Assembly (NCBI GenBank): GCA_023412455.1
Contig: JAEYNQ010000112.1
Coordinates: 1-13,935, forward strand
Direction of reading: 5' to 3'
DNA: 13,935 nt
Origin: Bacillota bacterium
Lineage (GTDB): Bacteria > Bacillota > Clostridia > Lachnospirales > Cellulosilyticaceae
The position numbers were made by a program, and so were the translations under genes. Below the pieces are notes generated by a model. That model was given only the letters and a program-made list of their open reading frames with translations. It was not told the origin of the DNA and made no database searches. Below, one piece after another: positions 7,751 through 13,935 of the stretch. Numbering within the stretch: the stretch's first letter is position 1; every line of letters starts with the position of its first letter.

Positions 7751-7818
7751 ATAAATTAGGTGAAGATAGTTCAGATTTAAAGTGAGAAGTATAATTAATA
7801 CCTTATAGGAGGAGAATT

Positions 7819-8340
7819 ATGGAAAATGATTTTTTTGCTTTTTTAAATACACTTGAGGGCATATCTTTTAGAAAACCAACAGAAGAAGAAATGAGTAAAT
7901 TAAGGACCATTTCATCTACTAAGTTACCAGATATGTTCATGGAGGTTTATTCAAATGCGATGCCAGCCGATGAGGTTGAGTTTTGTGATTTTGTTTTTTA
8001 TGGAATAGATAGAATCATTGCAGAAAATACAGATTATATTCCAGGAGCAAATATCGCTCCTTATGGCTTCTTTACATTTGCATCTACACTTGATGGTGAT
8101 GGCATTTGTATGGATTTAAATGATTCTCAATTTCCTGTTTATCAATGTTCACACTCTTTGCTATCTAATGAAAACAAAATATCCTATTATAAAAAGAAAA
8201 TCATTACCCTTGAATTTAATTATGAAAATATCATTAAATTTTCACCCAAATTAGCAGATGGGTTTTCAGATTTTATTAGCAAGCTAATAGATGATGAAGT
8301 TGATACGTACAGTGTTATAGATATAATCAAAACACTATAA
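7819..8340 (+). CDS. SUKH (SMI1/KNR4) family immunity-like protein
   Basis: This 173-aa cytoplasmic protein has the SUKH pattern: an N-terminal helical part (to about residue 45) containing LPDMFMEVYSN, an FVFYGIDRI segment (58-66), then PYGFFTFASTLDGDGICMDL (81-100) and FPVYQCSH (105-112), as in SMI1/KNR4 domains. Bacterial SUKH proteins mostly act as antidotes to polymorphic or contact-dependent toxins (family knowledge). No toxin gene is visible here, so it may be an orphan immunity gene or have a different role. The binding site AGGAGGAG at 7807-7814 sits close before ATG 7819. The frame is intact, unlike the small ORFs on both sides. Confidence 0.72.
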   Translation: MENDFFAFLNTLEGISFRKPTEEEMSKLRTISSTKLPDMFMEVYSNAMPADEVEFCDFVFYGIDRIIAENTDYIPGANIAPYGFFTFASTLDGDGICMDLNDSQFPVYQCSHSLLSNENKISYYKKKIITLEFNYENIIKFSPKLADGFSDFISKLIDDEVDTYSVIDIIKTL

Positions 8341-8425
8341 CTTATAAAAAAGTAAGAATCGCAGGTTTTTCTTACATTGTGGCTAGGGTGTAAATAAAAT
8401 CTAAAATAGTATTGGAGAAATAAGG

Positions 8426-8773
8426 ATGCAAAGAAAAAGTACCAGCGGTATAAGGATTATCAGTGGTCCTAGTGGACCAACGTCAGTATGGTTTGCTGAT
8501 TGAGGGAAATTAACCTTATCCCAGAAAATACATAAAATAATTTATAACCTTAAGAAATTATGGGCTGAAAAGCATATTTCAGATGAAAATCATACCATGG
8601 ATGAAGTCTGTTCATTTATTAGGGGAATATGCTCAAATGCCCAAGCTCAAAAGTCGAAACGTTTTAAGAAGATCTATCATGATGTATACAGGTATTATGG
8701 TGTAACAAAGGAGGATGTTGAGCATAAAACGAAAAGGTATGATAGGTTAATTAGAACTTTAGCGAGGCCATAA
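8426..8773 (+). pseudogene. Small ORF of 115 codons interrupted by an in-frame TGA
   Basis: Starting at ATG 8426, with GGAG at 8414-8417 eight bases before it, the frame reads MQRKSTSGIRIISGPSGPTS and then VWFAD, meets TGA at 8501-8503 (codon 26), then continues in the same frame to TAA 8771-8773. The downstream part is protein-like: LWAEKHISDENHTMDEVCSF, then a basic helical end containing YHDVYRYYGVTKEDV and a final RYDRLIRTLA. The N-terminal IRIISGPSGPTS resembles the IGIIGGADGPT-type motif of Na+-transporting decarboxylase beta subunits, which also occurs in small clostridial proteins; I infer a member of such a family. The simplest view is a recent nonsense mutation. Met58 (8597) could restart translation but has no clear binding site. 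Confidence 0.55.
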
Positions 8774-8790
8774 GTTTTATTAGAATAATA

Positions 8791-8999
8791 ATTAAAAACA
8801 TAGATATTTGTAGAGACGATGAGTATAAGTCAGCAGATGAATTATCCCTTTTAATAAGGCAAGACTGGGCTTCTTGTATGGAAATTCATACAGGGCTACC
8901 AGAATATTTTTTTATGACGAAAACGATGATAAAAAGAATGAACTGAATGTAAAATTTGAAAGTATGGTTCTTACTTTGGATAAAATAATAAGTCAATGA
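8791..8999 (+). pseudogene. Coding remnant with frame break in a T7 run, no start codon
   Basis: One frame reads IKNIDICRDDEYKSADELSL followed by LIRQDWASCMEIHTGLPEYF up to a T7 run (8907-8913). The frame continuing with YDENDDKKNELNVKFESMVL ends at TGA 8997-8999. Neither half has a plausible start, and both look like real protein. The family is not recognised. It probably belonged to the same set of small immunity-like genes as its left neighbours. It ends only 27 bases before the lipoprotein gene. Confidence 0.45.
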
Positions 9000-9026
9000 A
9001 TCCCAATAGAGGTGGGTGAGAAGAAA

Positions 9027-10199
9027 ATGAAGAATAAGAAAAAAATCATAGTGCTTGCATTAGAAGTCATTATATTAGGTAGCATTTTGGTGGGGTGTGC
9101 AAATGACAAACCAGTAAAAACAGAGCTAACAAAAGAGAAAACAGTGGTTACCACAGAGCCAGAAATAGGTAAGAGTAAAGAAATAGAACAAGGTGAAAGA
9201 ATAAATGAAATTGAAAAAACAAAGCAAGCTGAAAGAGCAATGGAAAGCGAGACAAATACTGAAACAGAATTAAAAACGCAAGTAAAAGCAGAAACGGAAG
9301 TAGTGGAAAAAGGCTTTGATGCAGCGATGAACGTTAAAAATCTAGATTTATCGGATTACGAGAAACAGGCGGTAGAGGTAGTTAGAAAGAGCAGTACTTA
9401 TGATCTTTCAGCAGATTCATTATGTATGACAGCTGATTATGATCATGATGGAAAAGAGGAAACATTTGTACTAGTAAGCAAGGGCTATGATGAGGAGTGG
9501 AATACTTTTGGCGAGGCTGAATTGTTTTATGTAGAAGATGATTATTCTCCAAAGAAACTTTCAGATTTAGATGAGGACTACTTATTGGATGTACTTGATA
9601 CGCAGTATGTCTATGAAAGTGAAGAGGATGGAAATACCTATCTATTATTAAGACGGTATCAGGGTCTGGTAGAAAAGACTGCAGTTTTATATATACAAGG
9701 ACAGGAAATTGTAAGCAAATCTTTAGATTACCTAGGTAGTTATCAATGCTTTTTTGTGGATGAGCAGGGAAGAATTTGCATCGTCCAATCTGCATACGAT
9801 ATGTTATATGAGGATGATATGTGGACAGGACATACTTGGAAAAACTATCCTGGTAAGATGATAGATGGGGAATTCATTTCCTCTGTAGCTACAGAAATCA
9901 CAGCAGATGATTTATATAACTATGCAAATGGAAAAGAGATTTTTGACAAAGTGGCAGGGGTAGAGGGATTACTGGGTTATCAGATTTTAAATCGTGAAGA
10001 GCGTTTCATTCATATCAATATTGCAGTAAAAGAAAATGATTCTGTTCGTTTTTTAAATTATACTTATTCAATAGATGAAAGTAATCAATTAGTATTATCC
10101 TCAGATTATCATGAGGGTACATATCTAAAAGCCTTTCCATATGATAAGGAGGATGATAATAATTTTTGTGATAAAATGATTCAAGCGTTTCAGGATTAG
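9027..10199 (+). CDS. Predicted lipoprotein with charged linker and DxDxDG motif
   Basis: This is a 390-aa exported protein of unknown function. Residues 1-24 form a lipoprotein signal: KNKKK, a hydrophobic stretch, then lipobox LVGC with Cys24 as the lipid-anchor site. Residues about 28-96 are a low-complexity Glu/Lys/Thr linker, probably a flexible spacer at the outer face of the membrane. The rest looks globular; D137-x-D139-x-D141-G-K-E-E145 resembles a calcium loop of the kind found in FG-GAP/VCBS or EF-like domains, often followed, as here, by a hydrophobic strand. I start at ATG 9027, because the GTG at 9012 leaves no room for a binding site after GAGGTGGG (9009-9016). It is monocistronic, closed by the terminator at 10239-10279. 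No enzyme family was recognised. Confidence 0.75.
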   Translation: MKNKKKIIVLALEVIILGSILVGCANDKPVKTELTKEKTVVTTEPEIGKSKEIEQGERINEIEKTKQAERAMESETNTETELKTQVKAETEVVEKGFDAAMNVKNLDLSDYEKQAVEVVRKSSTYDLSADSLCMTADYDHDGKEETFVLVSKGYDEEWNTFGEAELFYVEDDYSPKKLSDLDEDYLLDVLDTQYVYESEEDGNTYLLLRRYQGLVEKTAVLYIQGQEIVSKSLDYLGSYQCFFVDEQGRICIVQSAYDMLYEDDMWTGHTWKNYPGKMIDGEFISSVATEITADDLYNYANGKEIFDKVAGVEGLLGYQILNREERFIHINIAVKENDSVRFLNYTYSIDESNQLVLSSDYHEGTYLKAFPYDKEDDNNFCDKMIQAFQD

Positions 10200-10238
10200 T
10201 AGAATTGATGGAAAGCATTTAAGAAATAATGTGTACAT

Positions 10239-10279
10239 AAAAAATGCGGGCATTAGAATGATTCTGTCCCGCTTTTTTT
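10239..10279. terminator. Bidirectional terminator between convergent genes
   Basis: The closing stem GCGGG (10246-10250) pairs with CCCGC (10268-10272), with a less regular upper part containing AGA/TCT. It is flanked by A6 (10239-10244) and T7 (10273-10279), so it can stop transcripts from both the lipoprotein gene and the AraC gene. The TAA of the AraC gene (10253-10255) lies inside the hairpin. Confidence 0.88.
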
Positions 10280-11170
10280 ATGGGCTGATTTTCTATATTC
10301 TAAAGGGGAGAGCCCTTTTAATTCACGAAAACATTTTGTGAAATAGCTTATGTCGGAAAAGCCACAGGTTATGGCTATCTCATTGGCTTTTTCATGAGTT
10401 GTTTTTAAGCGTTCAGCAGCTCTTTCAATGCGGTATTGTACCAGGTAGCGAATGGGTGTAGAGCCAATGACCTGATGGAAAGAGCGGAGACACACGCTTT
10501 TGCTGACAGAAGCACTTTCTGCAATCATGCTAAGAGAAATTTCCTCAGAATAGTGGTCTTCTATATATTGAATCATAATCTTAGTACGTTCAGCAGATAA
10601 TCTGTCTCTCTTGCTTGTTTTCATAGGGGGAATTTGCCTATTGGAATTTAAAAGTCGAAAGGCTTTTGATAAATGAAAACGGGCAATATTTTCATAATCA
10701 TCTCTTTCATCCGTAATAGATTGCCAGGCTATTGCCATATTTTCAATCCATTTATTTTGCCAAGAAATCGAAGGAGATAGGCATAAATACTGAAAGGCTT
10801 TGTCTTGTATAATAGGTGTGATGAGCTTCTGCCAAAAAATACTGTCAATACTGCCTCCTATTAACCTCGCATGAAACACAAGGGTGCGGTATTTTCCTTC
10901 ACTGGTATTATCACTATCAACGCTATGAAGTACACCTGAATTAATGAATAAACCATCTCCTTGGCTTAATACCATCGTTTTGTTTTCTATTTGTATACGA
11001 GCCAGTCCTTCGGTTATAATTATAAATTCGAACTCATCATGCCAGTGCCAGGGTATAGAAGTTAGTGCTAAATCATTAGAGTAGCAGGCAATAGGAAACA
11101 TAGCTGCTCCATGTTCTACAAGCTCTCTTCTCGTTTGATCAGTGGTTAATCCACAAATAGATAGTGCCAT
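10253..11170 (-). CDS. AraC-family transcriptional regulator with N-terminal cupin domain
   Basis: This 305-aa regulator has an N-terminal cupin-like sensor (about 25-110) with WHWHDEFEFI (41-50), typical of effector-binding AraC proteins. Two helix-turn-helix units form the C-terminus (about 205-297), seen in EEISLSMIAESASVSKSVC and GFSDISYFTKCFRELKGLSP ending in LEYRKS. It is divergent from the MFS transporter at 11299, so it most likely controls that gene and perhaps itself; the ligand cannot be told from sequence, though such pairs often sense sugars or glycosides. The binding site AAGGGG (minus, 11184-11179) stands 8 bases before the ATG. Its last codons lie within the shared terminator. 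Length is normal for the family. Confidence 0.9.
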   Translation of the reverse strand: MALSICGLTTDQTRRELVEHGAAMFPIACYSNDLALTSIPWHWHDEFEFIIITEGLARIQIENKTMVLSQGDGLFINSGVLHSVDSDNTSEGKYRTLVFHARLIGGSIDSIFWQKLITPIIQDKAFQYLCLSPSISWQNKWIENMAIAWQSITDERDDYENIARFHLSKAFRLLNSNRQIPPMKTSKRDRLSAERTKIMIQYIEDHYSEEISLSMIAESASVSKSVCLRSFHQVIGSTPIRYLVQYRIERAAERLKTTHEKANEIAITCGFSDISYFTKCFRELKGLSPLEYRKSAHKKSGTESF

Positions 11171-11209
11171 AATTGCATCCCCTTATTTTGCTTTTATAAA
11201 AGAAATGAC

Positions 11210-11279
11210 GATATAATCATAGAATTTAGACGATTCATTTCTATGTTTATCACCAATATGTTGATATAATCATATCAAC
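11210..11279 (+). promoter_or_regulatory. Operator/promoter of the MFS gene: palindrome on extended -10, with direct repeat
   Basis: GTTGATAT (11260-11267) and ATATCAAC (11272-11279) form a perfect 8+8 inverted repeat around AATC. The palindrome contains an extended -10, TG-A-TATAAT (11262-11270), so a bound protein would block or place RNA polymerase. The 12-mer GATATAATCATA occurs at 11210-11221 and again at 11263-11274, 53 bp apart, about five helical turns. A further inverted pair, AGAAATGA (11201-11208) and TCATTTCT (11235-11242), lies between. No good -35 is present, which suits an activator-dependent promoter. The likely binder is the divergent AraC protein. Confidence 0.6.
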
Positions 11280-11298
11280 GTTTAAGGAGGAATACAAT

Positions 11299-12465
11299 AT
11301 GGTACATTTACTTTTGGCAATTATTTATATTGCATTTATTAGTCTTGGTTTACCTGATTCACTGCTAGGCTCTGCATGGCCATCCCTATATAAGGAGTTT
11401 GGAGTTCCCCTTTCTTATGCTGGGATTATTGCCATGATTGTTGCAGGAGGAACCATTATTTCAAGCCTTCTAAGTGATCGATTGACACGCAAATTGGGAA
11501 CTGGCAAAGTAACTGCAATCAGTGTTGCTATGACTGCTCTATCACTCTTTGGTTTTTCTATTTCACCTTCCTTCTCTATGCTTTGCCTTTGGGCAATCCC
11601 TTATGGATTGGGTGCAGGGAGTGTAGATGCTTCACTCAATAATTACGTTGCCTTGCATTATGAAAGTAGACATATGAGCTGGCTACATTGTATGTGGGGG
11701 CTAGGGGCTTCACTTGGTCCCTATATTATGGGTGCTGCGCTGGTAGGAGGAAAAGGATGGAGTAGTGGCTATAGCACCATCAGCCTACTTCAAATGCTAT
11801 TAACAACTATTTTGATTTTTAGCCTACCACTCTGGAAAAAGGCTAAAATAAAAACTTTAGATAGCAACAGCTCCAATGGAAAGGCCCTTTCACTGCCTGA
11901 AATCCTCCGTATTCCTGGTGTAAAGGAAATTATGCTTAGCTTTTTTTGTTACTGTGCATTAGAGCAAACAGCAGGCCTTTGGGCTAGTAGCTATTTGACA
12001 TTGTATAAAGGAATCGCACCTGAAACGGCAGCTAGTTTTGCAAGCTTATTTTTTATGGGTATTACAGTAGGGCGGGCAATCAGTGGATTTATTACGATGC
12101 TTTTAAAGGATATTCAGATGATTCGTATAGGTCAATGCCTTATTGCATTAGGGATTATCATGCTGTTGATTCCTGGCACGCCGATCTTTTCACTAATGGG
12201 GCTTATTTTAATAGGACTAGGATGTGCTCCTATTTATCCATGTATTATACACTCCACTCCAGCCTATTTCGGGGCGGAACGTTCTCAGGCAATTATAGGA
12301 GTACAAATGGCAAGTGCCTATATTGGTACTTGTTTGATGCCTCCACTGTTTGGCGTTTTGGCCAATAGGATTTCAACAGCCTTGCTACCTCTGTACTTAT
12401 TAGCCATTCTTCTTGTTATGGCCGTTATGAATGAGTTATTAACACACAAAACAAGTACATGTTAG
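11299..12465 (+). CDS. Major facilitator superfamily transporter
   Basis: This 388-aa protein is hydrophobic throughout, consistent with about 12 membrane helices in two halves joined by a central basic loop near 180-200 (KKAKIKTLDSNSSNGK). The first half has the usual loop 2-3 signature region (SDRLTRKLGTGK) and NNYVALHYESRHMSWLHCMW, resembling FucP-like and related sugar or drug permeases. Substrate is unknown. It would work in the cytoplasmic membrane, driven by the proton gradient. AAGGAGG (11284-11290) is 8 bases before the ATG. It is divergent from an AraC regulator, which points to ligand-induced uptake or export. No clear terminator follows. Confidence 0.88.
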   Translation: MVHLLLAIIYIAFISLGLPDSLLGSAWPSLYKEFGVPLSYAGIIAMIVAGGTIISSLLSDRLTRKLGTGKVTAISVAMTALSLFGFSISPSFSMLCLWAIPYGLGAGSVDASLNNYVALHYESRHMSWLHCMWGLGASLGPYIMGAALVGGKGWSSGYSTISLLQMLLTTILIFSLPLWKKAKIKTLDSNSSNGKALSLPEILRIPGVKEIMLSFFCYCALEQTAGLWASSYLTLYKGIAPETAASFASLFFMGITVGRAISGFITMLLKDIQMIRIGQCLIALGIIMLLIPGTPIFSLMGLILIGLGCAPIYPCIIHSTPAYFGAERSQAIIGVQMASAYIGTCLMPPLFGVLANRISTALLPLYLLAILLVMAVMNELLTHKTSTC

Positions 12466-12511
12466 TTTGGCTCTATTTACTTAGAACTCTCAAGTTGCTT
12501 TATGTTTTAGT

Positions 12512-12817
12512 GTGACGACTTATAGAGTAAACAGGATTTCAGAGAGAGTGTGGGACACTAGAACGGAAAATAGTGATACGGATTTTATAAATTTAACAGA
12601 AGAATACTTGGTTAATGAGCATTTATGCTGCATTATTCGCAGTAGAAAGCTCCATCCAGGGGTTGAGGCAAAAAGAAAGTGGCTGACTGAAAGTCTAAAG
12701 GAAGGTTATGTTTTTAGAAAGATAAAGGTATGGCAGGTAAAAGATGATGAGATTAAAGCAAAAATAGTCGAGAAAATGGATAATCACTTCACTTATAATG
12801 TTCCTGTCAGGAGGTGA
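12512..12817 (+). pseudogene. Truncated GNAT (YoaP-like) acetyltransferase N-terminus joined to unrelated tail
   Basis: The 101-codon frame opens at GTG 12512 without a binding site. Residues 25-70 (FINLTEEYLVNEHLCC, then GVEAKRKWLTESLKEGYVFRK) match the start of clostridial YoaP-like N-acetyltransferases, which normally begin near that INLTEENL-type segment and run some 150-250 residues. After residue 70 the expected GKVFIEY continuation is replaced by a tail, VWQVKDDEIKAKIVEKMDNH, that I do not recognise. The first 24 residues also look like non-coding DNA read through. I therefore think it a deletion remnant. Its TGA overlaps the next gene's Shine-Dalgarno site, so any translation could be coupled to that gene. 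Alternative: a small functional protein of unknown role. Confidence 0.5.
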
Positions 12818-12823
12818 TAAACA

Positions 12824-13696
12824 GTGGATGATAAAATAGAAGCCGTTCAAAGAATGCAAAATTATATAAAAGTACATGTGTCTGAGAATATATCTTTAAC
12901 TGATTTGGCAGAAGCCGCCCACTTTTCACCCTGGTATTCCGCTCGGATATTTAAGGAGCTAACAGGATTTTCTCCAGCAGATTACATAAGGAAGTTAAAA
13001 CTTTCAAAATCAGCTTTAAGACTTCGCGATGAACAGGTGAAGATTATTGATATGGCTTATGATATGAGTTTTGCAAGTGTGGATGGGTATCAAAGAGCCT
13101 TTAACAAGGAATTTGGCTGTAATCCTAAGGAATACTCAAAGCATCCTATCCCCTTAGCACTGTTTACACCATATGGCGTCAAATTTAAAAAGATGTGGAA
13201 GGAGTGTACGACGATGGAAAATGTAAGGAATGTATTTATTCAAGTTATTGAAAAACCAGCAAGAAAAGTTATTATCAAAAGAGGAATAAAAGCGGAGGAG
13301 TATTGGTACTACTGCCAGGAAGTAGGCTGCGATGTTTGGGGCATATTAACCAGCATGAAATCACTTTGTGGTGAGCCTGTGTGTCTTTGGCTACCTGAAA
13401 AATATCGTACCCCTAATACCTCTCGCTATGTTCAAGGAGTTGAAGTGGCTGAAGATTTTAACGGTCCGATACCAGAAGGCTTTGATGTGATTGAGTTACC
13501 ACCAGCAAAATATCTGATGTTCCAAGGGGAACCTTTTGCTGAAGAGGATTACTGCGCGGCCATTGAGGCTGTACAAAAATCTATGGACAGTTATGATCCA
13601 ACCCTTATCGGCTATAAATGGGATGATACGAATCCAAGAATTCAACTGGAGCCTATTGGAACAAGAGGCTATATAGAGATGAAAGCAGTTTTATAA
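12824..13696 (+). CDS. AraC-family regulator with C-terminal GyrI-like effector-binding domain
   Basis: This 290-aa regulator is of the Rob/SoxS-GyrI type. Two helix-turn-helix units occupy about 8-107 (ISLTDLAEAAHFSPWYSARI; then DMSFASVDGYQRAFNKEFG), and a GyrI-like ligand domain fills about 130-290 (VIELPPAKYLMFQGEPF; LEPIGTRGYIEMKAVL). Such proteins respond to small, often hydrophobic compounds and control transporters or detoxification genes (family knowledge). The start is GTG 12824, backed by a near-perfect AGGAGGTGAT at 12809-12818. The end faces the C-terminus of a close paralogue on the opposite strand (13745-13935): 40 of the last 57 comparable residues are identical. The target genes are not visible. 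Confidence 0.88.
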   Translation: MDDKIEAVQRMQNYIKVHVSENISLTDLAEAAHFSPWYSARIFKELTGFSPADYIRKLKLSKSALRLRDEQVKIIDMAYDMSFASVDGYQRAFNKEFGCNPKEYSKHPIPLALFTPYGVKFKKMWKECTTMENVRNVFIQVIEKPARKVIIKRGIKAEEYWYYCQEVGCDVWGILTSMKSLCGEPVCLWLPEKYRTPNTSRYVQGVEVAEDFNGPIPEGFDVIELPPAKYLMFQGEPFAEEDYCAAIEAVQKSMDSYDPTLIGYKWDDTNPRIQLEPIGTRGYIEMKAVL

Positions 13697-13715
13697 AGGG
13701 AGTATTTTTATAAAT

Positions 13716-13750
13716 AAGGAGGTCTATCATATGATAGGCCTCTTTCATTT
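13716..13750 (+). terminator. Hairpin terminator between converging regulator genes
   Basis: AAGGAGGTCTATC (13716-13728) pairs with GATAGGCCTCTTT (13733-13745), G-U pairs included, around ATAT. The plus-strand tail (TTTCATTTT) gives modest termination; the minus side lacks a clean T-run. The minus-strand gene's stop codon lies at the edge of the stem. Confidence 0.65.
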
Positions 13751-13935
13751 TACCACTCTCCTTTTAATAGCTTTAAGTTCGATATAGCCACGTTCTCCAC
13801 GTGGCTCGAGTTGAATGCGAGGATTCTCCTCATCCCATTCATAACCAATAAGTGTTGGGTCGTAGTGTTCTAGGGAACATTGTACTGATAGAATAGCCTG
13901 TTCGTAATCTTCTTCTCTAAAGGGTTCTCCTTGAA
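13745..13935 (-). CDS. AraC/GyrI-like regulator paralogue, C-terminal 62 residues (cut by window edge)
   Basis: On the minus strand an open frame enters from the right edge and ends at TGA (13747-13745). It reads QGEPFREEDYEQAILSVQ, then YDPTLIGYEWDEENPRIQLE and GERGYIELKAIKRRVVK. This is the end of a GyrI-like effector domain and aligns without gaps to the end of the regulator at 12824-13696, with 40 of 57 positions identical. The rest, probably an AraC helix-turn-helix domain as in the neighbour, lies outside the window. The two genes converge, so this is an inverted duplicate or a separately acquired paralogue rather than a tandem copy. Confidence 0.85.
   Translation of the reverse strand, partial: QGEPFREEDYEQAILSVQCSLEHYDPTLIGYEWDEENPRIQLEPRGERGYIELKAIKRRVVK

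Noticed and set aside
8346..8375. Hairpin GTAAGAA/TTCTTAC just after the SUKH gene as its terminator
   Set aside because: On the plus strand the A6 run precedes the stem and no T-run follows. It would only work as a minus-strand terminator, and no minus-strand gene leads into it.
8501..8550. TGA at 8501 as a selenocysteine codon
   Set aside because: The downstream sequence offers only a weak GGGA/TCCC stem with a large loop; the better hairpin is upstream of the TGA, and no selenoprotein family is recognised.
9110..9310. Glu/Lys/Thr-rich stretch in the lipoprotein as a tandem DNA repeat
   Set aside because: The residues are biased but no regular repeat unit is seen at the DNA level; a flexible linker explains it.

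Overview
The window looks like the chromosome of a low-GC, Gram-positive Clostridia-type Firmicute, most likely within Lachnospirales (Cellulosilyticum-like is a guess). The DNA is AT-rich, nearly every gene has an AGGAGG-type ribosome binding site, HPr carries the regulatory Ser46 typical of Firmicutes, and NagB is the short Bacillus-type enzyme. The taxonomic placement is inference; no rRNA or marker gene is present.

Layout. 1-693 is the 3' end of ilvD (dihydroxy-acid dehydratase), cut by the window edge. 694-1029 is an intergenic region ending in an almost perfect sigma-A promoter (931-959). From 1030 to 7096 runs a same-strand block: EIIA(Glc), HPr, EIIBC(GlcNAc), NagB, NagA and Enzyme I. 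Together these form a whole phosphotransfer chain plus the two catabolic enzymes: PEP > Enzyme I > HPr > EIIA > EIIB > imported GlcNAc-6-P, then deacetylation (NagA) and deamination/isomerisation to fructose-6-P (NagB). A hairpin terminator after nagE may tune expression of the second half. A strong terminator at 7171-7212 closes the block.

7238-7434 is a GC-richer, extensively self-complementary segment, best read as a structured non-coding RNA of about 200 nt. It is probably transcribed from the minus strand and is possibly a raiA-motif RNA. 7441-9000 is accessory DNA with one intact SUKH (SMI1/KNR4) immunity-like gene surrounded by small, damaged ORFs: one possibly frameshifted, one with an in-frame TGA, one broken at a T7 run. 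This resembles an eroded immunity-gene cluster. A predicted lipoprotein follows (9027-10199), with a bidirectional terminator after it.

10253-12465 is a divergent pair: an AraC regulator (minus) and an MFS transporter (plus). Their shared intergenic region holds a perfect 8+8 palindrome over an extended -10 promoter, plus a 12-bp direct repeat. A truncated GNAT-like remnant (12512-12817) precedes an AraC-HTH/GyrI-like regulator (12824-13696). At the right edge, on the minus strand, lies the C-terminus of a second, closely similar GyrI-like regulator, so the two paralogues converge on a shared hairpin.
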